NCBI RefSeq assembly: GCF_029211125.1
Contig: NZ_JARGEN010000026.1
Location: forward strand, 62,001-126,000
Origin: Curvibacter soli
GTDB taxonomy: Bacteria > Pseudomonadota > Gammaproteobacteria > Burkholderiales > Burkholderiaceae_C
Length of the DNA stretch: 64,000 nucleotides
Direction: 5' to 3'
In this document: positions 16,779 through 26,437 of the stretch, one piece after another
Position numbering within the stretch: position 1 is the stretch's first letter
How the letters are laid out: the number at the start of each line of letters is the position of its first letter
Notes under the pieces: generated by a model
The model's database searches: none
What the model was told of the DNA's origin: nothing
Seen by the model: the letters and a program-made list of their open reading frames with translations, nothing else
Position numbers and translations under genes: made by a program

Positions 16779-18164
16779 ATGCGCTGGTTCACCTCACTTT
16801 CCAGAATGGCCTTCAGCCTGCCCCTTGCGGCGCTCGCCGCCGCGGCCCTGATCGCCATCAACGAGACCGGCTACATGCAGTCCACGGCGGCGGTGCGCGA
16901 GATGGTGCGCACCCAGGAGACGCGGGCGGCGCTCAACCACCTGCTGCAGTACGTGCTGGACGCGGAGACAGGCCAGCGCGGCTTCCTGCTGACGGGCGAC
17001 AACCGGTACCTGGAGCCCTACAACGTCGCGGTCACCCGCATCAACGACAACGTCGAGGTGCTGCGCCGGGATTTCTCGGACAGCGCGGACGCCCAGCGCG
17101 AGTTCTCGCTGCTCGCCGGCCACGTATCGCGCAAGCTCGCCGAGATGGAACTCAGCGTGCGCATGCGCAAGCAGGGCAACGAGGATGCATGGAAGTTCGT
17201 CCTGACCACCGACGTGGGCAAGGAACACATGGACGCCATCCGCGAGCAGTCGAACCAGCTCATCGCGCGCAGCAGCGGCCAGATGGCGCTGGGCCAGCAG
17301 CAGGTTTCGCAGGCGCTGCAGATTGCGCGCATCGGCATCGCCATCGTGGCCGTGGTCGGCCTGCTGGCCTTCTACATGTACCTGCGCCAGACGCTGGCGC
17401 TCGCCCAGGCCGTGCAGCGCGAGCAGCAGGCGCTCGAACACGAGCGCGACCGCCTCGAAGAACTCGTGCGCCAGCGCACCGCCGCACTGGCGGAGCTGGC
17501 CACCCACCTGCAGCAGGTGCGCGAGGACGAGCGGGGCCACCTCGCGCGCGAGTTGCACGACGAACTCGGCTCCCTGCTCACCGCCGCCAAACTCGACGTG
17601 GCGCGGCTCAAGTCCAAGATCGGGGCCGTGCCCGAGATCGTCGAGCGCCTGCAGCACCTGACCGAGACGCTCAACAGCGGCATCGCCCTCAAGCGCCGCA
17701 TCATCGAGGACCTGCGCCCCTCGTCGCTGACGCACCTGGGGCTGGTCGCGTCGCTGGAAATCCTCACGCGCGAATTCGCCGAGCGCTCGGGCATCGCCAT
17801 GGATGTCAACCTGGAGCCGGTCGATGGGCTATCGGACGCCTCGCAACTGACGATCTACCGCATCGTGCAGGAAGCGCTGACCAACATCGGCAAGTATGCC
17901 CAGGCATCGCACATCACGGTCACCATGCACGGCTACAGCGGCCACGTGGACGTGAAGGTGCGCGACGATGGCCAGGGCTTCGACCCCTCCACCATGACGC
18001 CCAGCGCCTATGGCCTGGCGGGCATGCGCCACCGCGTGGAGGCGGCGGGCGGGCGCATCGCCATCAGGTCGGCCATCGGGCAGGGCACGACGATCACGGC
18101 CCACATTCCGCGTCTGGCGTCCAGCGCCGGCAAAACCGCTGCCGAGCCCGCCGAAGCCGCCTAG
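16779..18164 (+). CDS. sensor histidine kinase with CHASE3-like periplasmic domain
   Basis: The 461-aa inner-membrane kinase has TM1 (about 10-28), a helical periplasmic sensor with the CHASE3-type motif DAETGQRGFLLTGDNRYLEPY, TM2 (about 187-205), a coiled coil, and a HisKA_3 dimerisation domain with the phospho-His in HLARELHDELGSLLTAAKLD. The ATPase domain has VQEALTNIGKYAQ, DDGQGFDPS and GLAGMRHRVEAAGG. This class pairs with NarL-type regulators, like the one encoded divergently at 16037. GGAG lies 7 nt before the ATG. Confidence 0.9.
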   Translation: MRWFTSLSRMAFSLPLAALAAAALIAINETGYMQSTAAVREMVRTQETRAALNHLLQYVLDAETGQRGFLLTGDNRYLEPYNVAVTRINDNVEVLRRDFSDSADAQREFSLLAGHVSRKLAEMELSVRMRKQGNEDAWKFVLTTDVGKEHMDAIREQSNQLIARSSGQMALGQQQVSQALQIARIGIAIVAVVGLLAFYMYLRQTLALAQAVQREQQALEHERDRLEELVRQRTAALAELATHLQQVREDERGHLARELHDELGSLLTAAKLDVARLKSKIGAVPEIVERLQHLTETLNSGIALKRRIIEDLRPSSLTHLGLVASLEILTREFAERSGIAMDVNLEPVDGLSDASQLTIYRIVQEALTNIGKYAQASHITVTMHGYSGHVDVKVRDDGQGFDPSTMTPSAYGLAGMRHRVEAAGGRIAIRSAIGQGTTITAHIPRLASSAGKTAAEPAEAA

Positions 18165-18365
18165 ATTTATAACCAGTAAGACCAGCCGCTGCCCGCGCAG
18201 TCGGCATCCTCCTACAGCCGAGCGCTGGTAGCACTGACACCGGAAAGGGCCCACTGCCGATGCAGGTTTCCCGCTCCCATCGATAACCTTGGGCTTCAGG
18301 TGATTGGCTAGGCCGAACTCCGCAAACCAGGGGCTTGCCCCACAACCGCAAGCAAGGAGATGAAC

Positions 18366-18530
18366 ATGCTGCACTACGCCGTGGTTTTCCTCGTGATTGC
18401 GCTCATTGCAGCGATTTTCGGCTTCGGCGGAATCGCTGCGGGCGCAGTCGGCATCGCCAAGATACTGTTCTTCGTTTTCGTGGTGCTGGCCGTGCTCAGC
18501 TTCCTGGCAAGCATCATCCGCAAGGGCTAG
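18366..18530 (+). CDS. DUF1328 small membrane protein
   Basis: The 54-aa protein reads [20 protein letters not shown], then [16 protein letters not shown] and [15 protein letters not shown]: two membrane helices with a Gly/Ala-rich junction, as in the UPF0391/DUF1328 family. AAGGAG lies 7 nt upstream. The TAG stop is the beginning of the 166-bp foldback element at 18527. Its function is unknown; in relatives such genes are stress-associated. The 200 bp before it hold no recognisable gene. Confidence 0.85.
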   Translation: MLHYAVVFLVIALIAAIFGFGGIAAGAVGIAKILFFVFVVLAVLSFLASIIRKG

Positions 18531-18692
18531 TGCAGTGTTCAACGCCAAGCAGCACATAAAACCGCGCCTTTTGACGCATGGCGGCGTTGCAAATCCTCGC
18601 GATAGCGACGGCTATCGCTGCGGTTTGCGCCTTGCCCTGCGCCAAAACGCATCGCTTTTATTGGTGCCGCCAAGCATCGAACACTGCACTAG
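18527..18692. repeat. 166-bp foldback (palindromic) element
   Basis: The ends CTAGTGCAGTGTTC / GAACACTGCACTAG are perfect 14-bp inverted repeats. The arms pair imperfectly inward (GCAC-ATAAAA, TTTTGaCGCA), and the centre is a strong hairpin, GCGATAGC-GACG-GCTATCGC with flanking GGCGTTGCAAATCC / GCGGTTTGCGCC pairing. The first bases form the stop codon of the DUF1328 gene. It is probably a MITE-like repeat; it could also attenuate transcription into the DUF883 gene. Confidence 0.75.
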
Positions 18693-18728
18693 CCGCCACG
18701 CGCCACACACCATCCAAGGACAACCTTC

Positions 18729-19115
18729 ATGACCACATCCGCATCCACATCCAAGGCCGCAGCCACCGCGCGCCACCTGGCCGACAGCGCCCTCCAGAGC
18801 GCCGAAGAAGCGGTGGAATCCACCCGCGTCTTCACCAACGACTCGCTCGAACGCGCGGGCGACAAGGTACGGGGCATCCGCTGCGAGGTCGACCCCGCGA
18901 TCGACCGGCTGGCCGCCAGGGCCGAGCATCTCGTCGAGCGCGGACTCGGGTACTACGCCGATGCCGCCAGCCGCGCACGGCGGCAGCTCAATGGCTATTC
19001 CGATGCCACGGGCCGCTACGTGGCCGCGCGGCCCCTGAAGTCGGCCCTGATCGCCGCCGCGGCAGGCGCCGCCCTGACCGCCGTGGTCATGATGGCGGCG
19101 CGCCGCCGCGACTGA
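18729..19115 (+). CDS. DUF883 / ElaB-YqjD-like membrane-anchored protein
   Basis: The 128-aa protein is helical and charged over its first 100 residues and ends in one membrane helix (LKSALIAAAAGAALTAVVMMAARRR) with a Gly/Ala-rich face, the layout of the YqjD/ElaB family, whose E. coli members tether ribosomes to the membrane in stationary phase. Here that role is inference. It lies between the DUF1328 and BON genes. Confidence 0.7.
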   Translation: MTTSASTSKAAATARHLADSALQSAEEAVESTRVFTNDSLERAGDKVRGIRCEVDPAIDRLAARAEHLVERGLGYYADAASRARRQLNGYSDATGRYVAARPLKSALIAAAAGAALTAVVMMAARRRD

Positions 19116-19301
19116 TGCCGCCCATGCCGGACGCTGACGCTCCGCTTGAGGCGCAGCGCTGAAGCGCCCCGATTCCAGACAGTTCGCCGCGCGGCAGGGG
19201 GGTACAGTCCGCGGCGGGCCCTTCATCACTACGCCCCCCGACAAACCAATCCCTGCAACGCACCCAGAGAAAACACCATGCAATACTCAAGAGGAAACTC
19301 C

Positions 19302-19619
19302 ATGCAATACGCTCGTGCAATCGCCTTTGCCGCCATGGCCGGCATCACCGTCATCACCGCCACCGGCTGCGCCGTCGCGCGCAACCAGGAGACCTTGGGC
19401 AGCTACGTGGATGACGCGGGCATCACCACATCCATCAAGGCCAAGTACGCCGACGACAAGACCGTCGCCACCACTTCCATCAGCGTGGAAACGCTCAACG
19501 GCACGGTGCAGCTCTCGGGCTTCGCCAAGTCGCAGGCCGAAAAGAACCGCGCCGAGCAGATCGCGCGCGAAACCAAGAACGTGCGCAGCGTGCGCAACGA
19601 CATCGTCGTGCGCCCTTAA
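19302..19619 (+). CDS. BON-domain periplasmic protein (OsmY-like)
   Basis: The 105-aa protein has a signal peptide (ARAIAFAAMAGITVITATGC) with a weak lipobox and one BON domain (DDAGITTSIKAKYADDKTVA to SVRNDIVVRP). BON proteins bind phospholipid or envelope surfaces and are often induced by osmotic or envelope stress. ATG at 19302 has GAGGAAA just upstream; ATG at 19278, within a duplicated CCATGCAATAC, would add eight residues. A terminator follows at 19670. Confidence 0.85.
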   Translation: MQYARAIAFAAMAGITVITATGCAVARNQETLGSYVDDAGITTSIKAKYADDKTVATTSISVETLNGTVQLSGFAKSQAEKNRAEQIARETKNVRSVRNDIVVRP

Positions 19620-19669
19620 AGCCCGCTGACTCGCAGTCCGCCGGGCCCTGGCCTGGCGGACATCGCCTG

Positions 19670-19703
19670 GGCAAGGCCGGACCCTTCCGCGCCTTGCCTT
19701 TTT
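19670..19703 (+). terminator. rho-independent terminator after the BON gene
   Basis: The stem GGCAAGGC / GCCTTGCC is followed by TTTTT. A second GTCCGCC / GGCGGAC stem lies just upstream of it. Confidence 0.8.
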
Positions 19704-19728
19704 GTTGCCTTTTCTGCCAGGCACGTGT

Positions 19729-20883
19729 ATGCGCGTATTCAACTGCGACAACTGCGGGTATCCCGTCTTCTTCGAGAACGTGCAGTGCCTGCACTGCGGC
19801 TGCAAGCTGGGCTATCTGCCTGACCTTTTCCTGGTGGCGGCCCTGGCCGCCGCCGATGGCAACGCCGCGCCCGCGCTGTTCACGCGTTCGAGCGATGCGG
19901 GCGCACCCGATGCGCGGCGCTGGCGCATGTGCCACAACCACGATGCCTACCAGGCCTGCAACTTCGCCGTGCCCATGGAAGACGACAACCCCCTGTGCAT
20001 CTCGTGCCGGCAGACTCGCCTGCTGCCCGACCTGTCACAGCCAGAGAACCGGCAGCGCTGGTACCGCATCGAGGTGGCCAAGCGGCGCCTGTTCTACAGT
20101 CTGGCGCGGCTCGGGCTGGCCGCCGCTGCGGGGCAAGGCCCGGTGCCCAACCCGGTCTATGAATTCCTGGCCGACCAGCCGGGTACGGAGCCGGTGATGA
20201 CGGGCCACGCCGACGGCGTGATCACACTCAACATCGCCGAGGCCGACGACGACGAGCGCGTGCGCCGGCGCGTGGCGCTGCACGAGCCCTACCGCACGCT
20301 GCTGGGCCACCTGCGGCACGAATCCGGGCACTTCTACTGGGACCGGCTGATCCGCGACCAGGGCCGCACCGAATCCTTCCGCGCCGTCTTCGGCGACGAG
20401 TCGCAGGACTACGCCCAGGCCCTGCGGGCCCACTACGCACGCACGCCCGGCAGCGCCGCCTGGCAGGACGACCACGTGAGTTTCTACGCCGCCTCCCACC
20501 CCTGGGAAGACTGGGCCGAGACCTGGGCGCACTACCTGCACATGGTGGACCTGCTGGAAACCGCCTGGGCCTACCAGACCACCGTGGTGGTGCCCGGCGA
20601 TGCGCCGGATGCCGGCACGCGCGTGGGCAACCCGTTCTCCGACCCGCCCCTGCCGTTCGACGCGCTGGTGCGCCAGTGGGTGCCCCTCACGCTGATGCTC
20701 AACAGTCTGAATCGCAGCCTGGGCCAGGAGGACGCCTACCCGTTCGCACTGCCCGCGCGCGTGCTCGACAAGCTGTGCCATGTGCACGACGTGGTGGCAG
20801 AGGCGGCCCACCCGGTCGTGGCCGCGCAGTCCGAGGTCGGCGCAGCATATACTCCCCCACCAACCACCCAGCCACCGCAATGA
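19729..20883 (+). CDS. putative zinc-binding metallopeptidase with N-terminal zinc ribbon
   Basis: The 384-aa protein starts with a CxxC-x10-CxxC zinc ribbon (C6, C9, C20, C23) and more cysteines (C68, C77, C90, C93). A gluzincin-like motif HLRHESGHFYWD (HESGH at 197-201) and a later DWAETWAHYLHMVD block follow. This fits the Peptidase_Mx family; activity is not proven. ATG at 19729 gives MRVFNCDNCG directly before the ribbon. Monocistronic, ending at a bidirectional terminator shared with coaD. Confidence 0.75.
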   Translation: MRVFNCDNCGYPVFFENVQCLHCGCKLGYLPDLFLVAALAAADGNAAPALFTRSSDAGAPDARRWRMCHNHDAYQACNFAVPMEDDNPLCISCRQTRLLPDLSQPENRQRWYRIEVAKRRLFYSLARLGLAAAAGQGPVPNPVYEFLADQPGTEPVMTGHADGVITLNIAEADDDERVRRRVALHEPYRTLLGHLRHESGHFYWDRLIRDQGRTESFRAVFGDESQDYAQALRAHYARTPGSAAWQDDHVSFYAASHPWEDWAETWAHYLHMVDLLETAWAYQTTVVVPGDAPDAGTRVGNPFSDPPLPFDALVRQWVPLTLMLNSLNRSLGQEDAYPFALPARVLDKLCHVHDVVAEAAHPVVAAQSEVGAAYTPPPTTQPPQ

Positions 20884-20898
20884 ATCCGCGATAACCAC

Positions 20899-20923
20899 AT
20901 GCATACTCCCCAGGAGTATGCAT
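20899..20923. terminator. palindrome between convergent genes, probable bidirectional terminator
   Basis: The 11-bp arms ATGCATACTCC / GGAGTATGCAT flank CCA and are followed by TTTTG. The 17-bp core is the exact reverse complement of 4391-4407. It lies between the convergent peptidase-like gene and coaD. Confidence 0.65.
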
Positions 20924-20943
20924 TTTGTTCAAGGACGGGGGGC

Positions 20944-21444
20944 TCAGGCGCGCCCGAGGCTGCGCACCTTGTCGGCCAGGCGCTGCTGCACCTGGGGCGA
21001 GACGAACTTGTCCACCTCGCCGCCCAGCATGGCGATCTCGCGCACGAAGGTGCTGCTGATGAACTGGTATTTGTCGCTCGGCGTGAGGAACACCGTCTCC
21101 ACCTCGGGCATGAGGCTGCGGTTCATGCCGGCCAACTGGAACTCGTAGTCGAAGTCGGTCACCGCGCGCAGGCCGCGCACCATGGCCTTGCCGCCACGGG
21201 CCACCACGAAGTCGCGCAGCAGGCCCGAGAAGCTCTCCACCTGCACCTGCGCATAGGGCGCCACCGCCTCGCGCACCATGTCGATGCGCTCCTGCAGGCT
21301 GAACATCGTCTTCTTGTGGTGCCCCGCGGCCACGGCGACGACCACCTGCTCGAACAACTGCGTGGCGCGGCGCACCACGTCCTCATGGCCCAGGGTCATG
21401 GGGTCGAAGGTTCCGGGATAGACGGCGATCACTTTCTGGGCCAT
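20944..21444 (-). CDS. coaD: phosphopantetheine adenylyltransferase
   Basis: CoaD transfers AMP to 4'-phosphopantetheine, the penultimate step of coenzyme A synthesis. The 166-aa protein has YPGTFDPMTLGHEDVVRRA (T/HxGH nucleotidyltransferase motif), KAMVRGLRAVTDFDYEFQ and the ISSTFVREIA signature. It is downstream of rsmD on the same strand, the common pairing. Confidence 0.97.
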   Translation of the reverse strand: MAQKVIAVYPGTFDPMTLGHEDVVRRATQLFEQVVVAVAAGHHKKTMFSLQERIDMVREAVAPYAQVQVESFSGLLRDFVVARGGKAMVRGLRAVTDFDYEFQLAGMNRSLMPEVETVFLTPSDKYQFISSTFVREIAMLGGEVDKFVSPQVQQRLADKVRSLGRA

Positions 21445-21499
21445 GGGCTAGGGTCTCCTCGGTGCAGGCGCTGGCGGGGTCCAGGCCTGTTCGGGCGCA

Positions 21500-22081
21500 T
21501 TATGCAGTGCGCTCCAGCAGGTGGGCATGCACCGCGCCCGCGCGCAGGTGGCGATGCAGCGCCAGGCCGAAGGGCCGCAGTTCGGCATCGCCCCAGGCGA
21601 GCGGCGCTTCCAGGTATATCCAGCCGCCGGGCTTCACGCCGGGCGCCGCGGCGGCCAGCGCGGGCGCGAACAGCGCCGCGCCGAACGGCGGGTCCAGCAG
21701 CACCAGATCGACGGAGCCGGGCGCCGCCGCGCGCAGGGCCGCCACGCCGTCGCCGCGCCGCACGGTGACCGCCGCGGCGTCTAGCCGCGCGCGCAGCGCC
21801 CGCAGGCCCGCTGCCAGCGCCGCGTCCTGCTCGACCAGCAGCACCTGGGCGGCGCCGCGCGACGCCGCCTCGAAGCCCAGCGCGCCGGTGCCGGCGAAGG
21901 CGTCGATGCAGCGCCAGCCCGCCAGGTCCTGGCCCAGCCAGTTGAACAGCGTCTCGCGCACGCGGTCGGGCGTGGGGCGCAGGCCGGGCCGGTCGGCCAC
22001 GGGCAGGCGCGTGCGGCGCCATTGGCCGCCGATGATGCGCACCTCGCCAGCGCCTGCGCGCCGCGCCGGCGCGGCGCTCAC
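21500..22081 (-). CDS. rsmD: 16S rRNA (guanine(966)-N2)-methyltransferase
   Basis: RsmD methylates G966 of 16S rRNA in the assembled small subunit. The 193-aa protein has VRIIGGQWRRTRLPV, RPTPDRVRETLFNWLG, the SAM loop DAFAGTGALGFEAASRGA and the catalytic LLDPPFG. The GTG start overlaps the M16B stop (GTGA). coaD follows. Confidence 0.95.
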   Translation of the reverse strand: MSAAPARRAGAGEVRIIGGQWRRTRLPVADRPGLRPTPDRVRETLFNWLGQDLAGWRCIDAFAGTGALGFEAASRGAAQVLLVEQDAALAAGLRALRARLDAAAVTVRRGDGVAALRAAAPGSVDLVLLDPPFGAALFAPALAAAAPGVKPGGWIYLEAPLAWGDAELRPFGLALHRHLRAGAVHAHLLERTA

Positions 22082-23433
22082 GGCTGGCCCCCCACCACCA
22101 CGGTGACCATCTTCTGCGGCTGCAGCTTGCGCGCGAAGGCGGCGCGCACGTCGGCCGCCGTGACCTGCTCGACGCGCTGCGTCCAGTGGTCCAGGTAGTC
22201 CAGCGGCAGGCCGTTCCAGGCGATGTTGGCCACGTTGTCGAGCAGCTTGCGGTTGCTGTCGATGCGCAGCGCGAAGCCGCCCACCAGGTTGTCCTTGGCG
22301 GCGCGCAGCTCGGCCTCGCTGGGGCCGTCGGCCACGAAGCGCGCCACCACGCCGCGCGCCACCTCCACGGCCTGGGCGGCCTGGTCGGGCCGCGTCTGCA
22401 GGCCGACCATGAAGGCGCCCGCATGCAGGCCCGGGGCGAAGTAGCTGTAGACGCTGTAGCTCAGGCCCCGCTTCTCGCGCACTTCCTCCGTGAGCCGCGA
22501 GACGAAGCCGCCGCCGCCCAGGGTGTAGTTGCCCACGAGCAGCGCGAAGAAGTCCGGGTCGCTGCGCTTGTAGCCGGGCTGGCCGATCAGCACCTGGGCC
22601 TGCGCGGCGTCGAACGGGATGCGGATGTCGCGCGCGGCGGCCAGCGGCGGCACCTCTGCCACGGCGGGCAGCGCGGGGCAGGCGCCGTCCGCGGGCTGCG
22701 GCAGGCGCGACAGCAGCGTGGCGGCCAGCCCGTCGGCCTGCGTGCGCGTGAGGGCGCCGACGATGCTGACCTTGGCCCGGCACGCCAGGATGAGACGCGC
22801 ATGGGCGGCGCGCATGTCGGCGGTGGCGATGCGCGCCAACGTCTCGGGCGTGGTCTGGTAGCCGTAGGGGTGGCCACCGTACACCGCCTCGGCAAACGCC
22901 TGGCTGGCCACGGTGGCCGGGCGGGTACGCGCCTCCTTCAGCGCGGCGGCGATGCGCTCGCGCTCGCGCAGCCACACCGCGTCGGGAAACGCCGGCTCGC
23001 CCAATTGGCGCGCGGCCAGTTGCGCGGCGCGGTCGAGCAGGGCCGGATCGGTCAGCGAGCGCAGCGCGAAGCTCATGCGGTCGCCGTCGGCGGAGGCGCC
23101 GAAGGACGCGCCGAGGTCGGCCCAGGCTTCGCCGAGCGCGTTCTCGTCGAGCGCCGGGCCGGCGCCGCTCTCGCGCACGCCTTTGTCGGCCATATCGGCC
23201 ACGGCATCGGCCAGCCCGGCCTGGGGCGCGGGGTCGCGGCGGCTGCCGGCGTCGAAGTCGATCTGCACATCGACCATCGGGATCGTCGGGCTCTCCACGA
23301 AGTAGACCTGCGCGCCGCTTTGCCGCACCCAGTGCGCGATGGGCAGCGCGGCCCACGCGGCTTGCATATGAAAAACGGCTCCAGCGCAGACAATACCTGC
23401 GGTAGCAGCTATCTTTTTAATAGTAAACGTCAT
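22078..23433 (-). CDS. M16 peptidase-family protein lacking the zinc motif (partner subunit)
   Basis: The 451-aa protein has the M16 fold but no HxxEH; the corresponding site reads LADAVADMADKG. C-terminal blocks such as LTEEVREKRGLSYSVYSY are conserved. Inactive M16 subunits commonly pair with an active one, here encoded immediately upstream at 23542. It has a Sec signal peptide ending near AWA (residues 26-28). Residues 3-22 of that peptide are encoded by dispersed repeat A copy A2. Its stop overlaps the rsmD start. Confidence 0.88.
   Translation of the reverse strand: MTFTIKKIAATAGIVCAGAVFHMQAAWAALPIAHWVRQSGAQVYFVESPTIPMVDVQIDFDAGSRRDPAPQAGLADAVADMADKGVRESGAGPALDENALGEAWADLGASFGASADGDRMSFALRSLTDPALLDRAAQLAARQLGEPAFPDAVWLRERERIAAALKEARTRPATVASQAFAEAVYGGHPYGYQTTPETLARIATADMRAAHARLILACRAKVSIVGALTRTQADGLAATLLSRLPQPADGACPALPAVAEVPPLAAARDIRIPFDAAQAQVLIGQPGYKRSDPDFFALLVGNYTLGGGGFVSRLTEEVREKRGLSYSVYSYFAPGLHAGAFMVGLQTRPDQAAQAVEVARGVVARFVADGPSEAELRAAKDNLVGGFALRIDSNRKLLDNVANIAWNGLPLDYLDHWTQRVEQVTAADVRAAFARKLQPQKMVTVVVGGQP
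23370..23426 (-). repeat. dispersed repeat A, copy A2 (encodes a signal peptide)
   Basis: On the minus strand AAAAAGATAGCTGCTACCGC then AGGTATTGTCTGCGCTGGAG match the family. In frame it encodes IKKIAATAGIVCAGAVF, the hydrophobic core of the M16B signal peptide. Confidence 0.75.
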
Positions 23434-23541
23434 GGTTTTCCTTCTTGTTGCGCCCAGTCTTCGGCCACGCTATTGGCGCGACCCGCGCCGCTCGAAACCG
23501 GCGCAACCCAGCCCAGCGGCGCAGCCGCTTGGGGGGTTGTT

Positions 23542-24942
23542 TCATCTCATGGCGTCGGCGGGCATGGTGGTGGCGCGGCGGCGGCCCGCCTCCACCGGCT
23601 GGGGCACCAGGGTGCCGACGGTGAGCTGGTCGTCGCCGAAGTACTTGGCCGCCACGGCCTGCACCTGCGCGGCGCCGACCTGCCGCAGGCGCTCGATGAT
23701 GCGGTCGCCCGTGTCGAGCGGCAGGCCCTGCACCCAGTAGCTGCCCAGCTCCTGCGCCTGGCTGAAGACCGCGTCGCGGTCATAGACCTGGCTCGCCACC
23801 CACTGGGTCTTGACGCGGGCCAGCTCGGCTTCGCTCACGCCGTCGCGGGCGATGCGGGCCACCTCGGCGCGCAGCGCGGCTTGCACCTGCTCGGGCGTCT
23901 TGCCGGGCGCGGGCACGCCGGTCAGCCAGAACAACTGCGGCCCGCGCCCGAGCAGCCCGTTGGAGGCCCCCGCGCTGTCGGCCACGCGGTCGGCACCCTG
24001 GGTGAGCGCACGGTCCAGCCGCGAGCCCTCGTAGCCGTCGAGCACGGCGGCCAGCACCGTGAGTGCCAGCGCCTCGTCGTCGGCGGCGGCGGGCCGCTCG
24101 ATGGCGGTGAGCTGCGGCACCTTGAAGGCCATGGCGACGTAGGCCTGCTCCGCCGGCGCCTTGAGCCAGACGCGGCGCAGCCCCGCCTGCGCGGGCTCGG
24201 GGCGCGGCTTGCGCACCGGCAGCGCGCGCGCGGGAATGGCGCCGTAGTACTTCTCGGCCAGGCGCCGCACCTCGGCGGCATCCACGTCGCCGGCCACGAC
24301 CACGGCGGCGTTGGCGGGCACGTACCACTGGCGGTAGAAGTTGCGCACGTCGTCGGGCGCCATGGCGTCGAGATCGCCCATCCAGCCCACGATGGGGCGG
24401 TGGTAGGGCGAGGCCATGAACACCGCCGCGTTCAGCGCCTCGTGCAGCAGGGCGCGGGGGCTGTCCTCGGTGCGCATGCGGCGCTCTTCCTTGACGACCT
24501 CGATCTCCTTGGCGAACTCCTCGTCGGGCCACTGGTTGTGGGCGAAGCGGTCGGCCTCCAGGCGCATCACGTCCTCGAGCCGGGCGGCGGGGATCTGCTG
24601 GTAGAAGCCGGTGTTGTCGCGGCCGGTGAAGGCGTTCTCGCGCCCGCCGAGCGCGGCCACGCGGCGCGAGAACTGGCCCGGCGGCACGCTGGCCGAGCCC
24701 TTGAACATCATGTGCTCCAGCACGTGGGCCACGCCCGAGGTGCCGTCCACCTCGTCCATGGCGCCCACGCGCACCCAGAGCATGTTGACCGCCGTGGGCG
24801 CGCGGCGGTCAGGCTTGACGATGACGGTGAGGCCGTTGGAGAGCGTGAACTGCTCGACGGCGGGCGGGGCGGCGGACGCCCCGGCATGGGCGCCCGCGGC
24901 AAGGCTTGCCAGCAGGGCCAGAGTGGAAAAGGCGCGTTTCAT
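23542..24942 (-). CDS. M16 zinc peptidase (active subunit)
   Basis: This 466-aa periplasmic metallopeptidase has a signal peptide (FSTLALLASLAAGAHA) and the inverted zinc motif HVLEH (H73, E76, H77), with a downstream Glu in the RLEADRFAHNQW / EIEVVKEERRMR region. It probably forms a heterodimer with the inactive M16 protein encoded 108 bp downstream. ATG at 24942 is 28 bp from the divergent ftsY start, so the two promoters must overlap or lie within coding DNA. Confidence 0.92.
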   Translation of the reverse strand: MKRAFSTLALLASLAAGAHAGASAAPPAVEQFTLSNGLTVIVKPDRRAPTAVNMLWVRVGAMDEVDGTSGVAHVLEHMMFKGSASVPPGQFSRRVAALGGRENAFTGRDNTGFYQQIPAARLEDVMRLEADRFAHNQWPDEEFAKEIEVVKEERRMRTEDSPRALLHEALNAAVFMASPYHRPIVGWMGDLDAMAPDDVRNFYRQWYVPANAAVVVAGDVDAAEVRRLAEKYYGAIPARALPVRKPRPEPAQAGLRRVWLKAPAEQAYVAMAFKVPQLTAIERPAAADDEALALTVLAAVLDGYEGSRLDRALTQGADRVADSAGASNGLLGRGPQLFWLTGVPAPGKTPEQVQAALRAEVARIARDGVSEAELARVKTQWVASQVYDRDAVFSQAQELGSYWVQGLPLDTGDRIIERLRQVGAAQVQAVAAKYFGDDQLTVGTLVPQPVEAGRRRATTMPADAMR

Positions 24943-24970
24943 AGAATAGTGCGATTCTAAGAACCGCCCG

Positions 24971-26239
<1,269 letters not shown>

Positions 26240-26377
26240 GAACCCCGGCGGTCTGTTTCGAGTGCGTTGGCGTAAACGGCGCCACCACCGCGTCTTATCG
26301 AGAGCAACCCAAGGAGCATCGACCACGGCCTGGCGCCGGCGCGAGGCGAGTGTCTGCCACCCGAGGGAACCATTGTC

Positions 26378-26407
26378 TTGGCACTCCATCAAAGAGAGTG
26401 CTAACAT
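26378..26407 (+). promoter_or_regulatory. CIRCE-like HrcA operator overlapping the rpoH promoter
   Basis: TTGGCACTC-N9-GAGTGCTAA (26378-26404) matches the CIRCE consensus TTAGCACTC-N9-GAGTGCTAA at 17 of 18 arm positions. The same bases give a -35 TTGGCA and, after 18 bp, a -10 TAACAT (26402-26407), so HrcA bound here would block RNA polymerase. The start codon of rpoH is 30 bp further on. Confidence 0.75.
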
Positions 26408-26437
26408 AGTGCAGTGTTAGAGGAAAGGACCCCCGGA

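Noticed and set aside
22186-24960. 924-codon plus-strand frame opposite the M16 genes
   Set aside because: It lies wholly antisense to two well-supported peptidase genes and has low-complexity composition.
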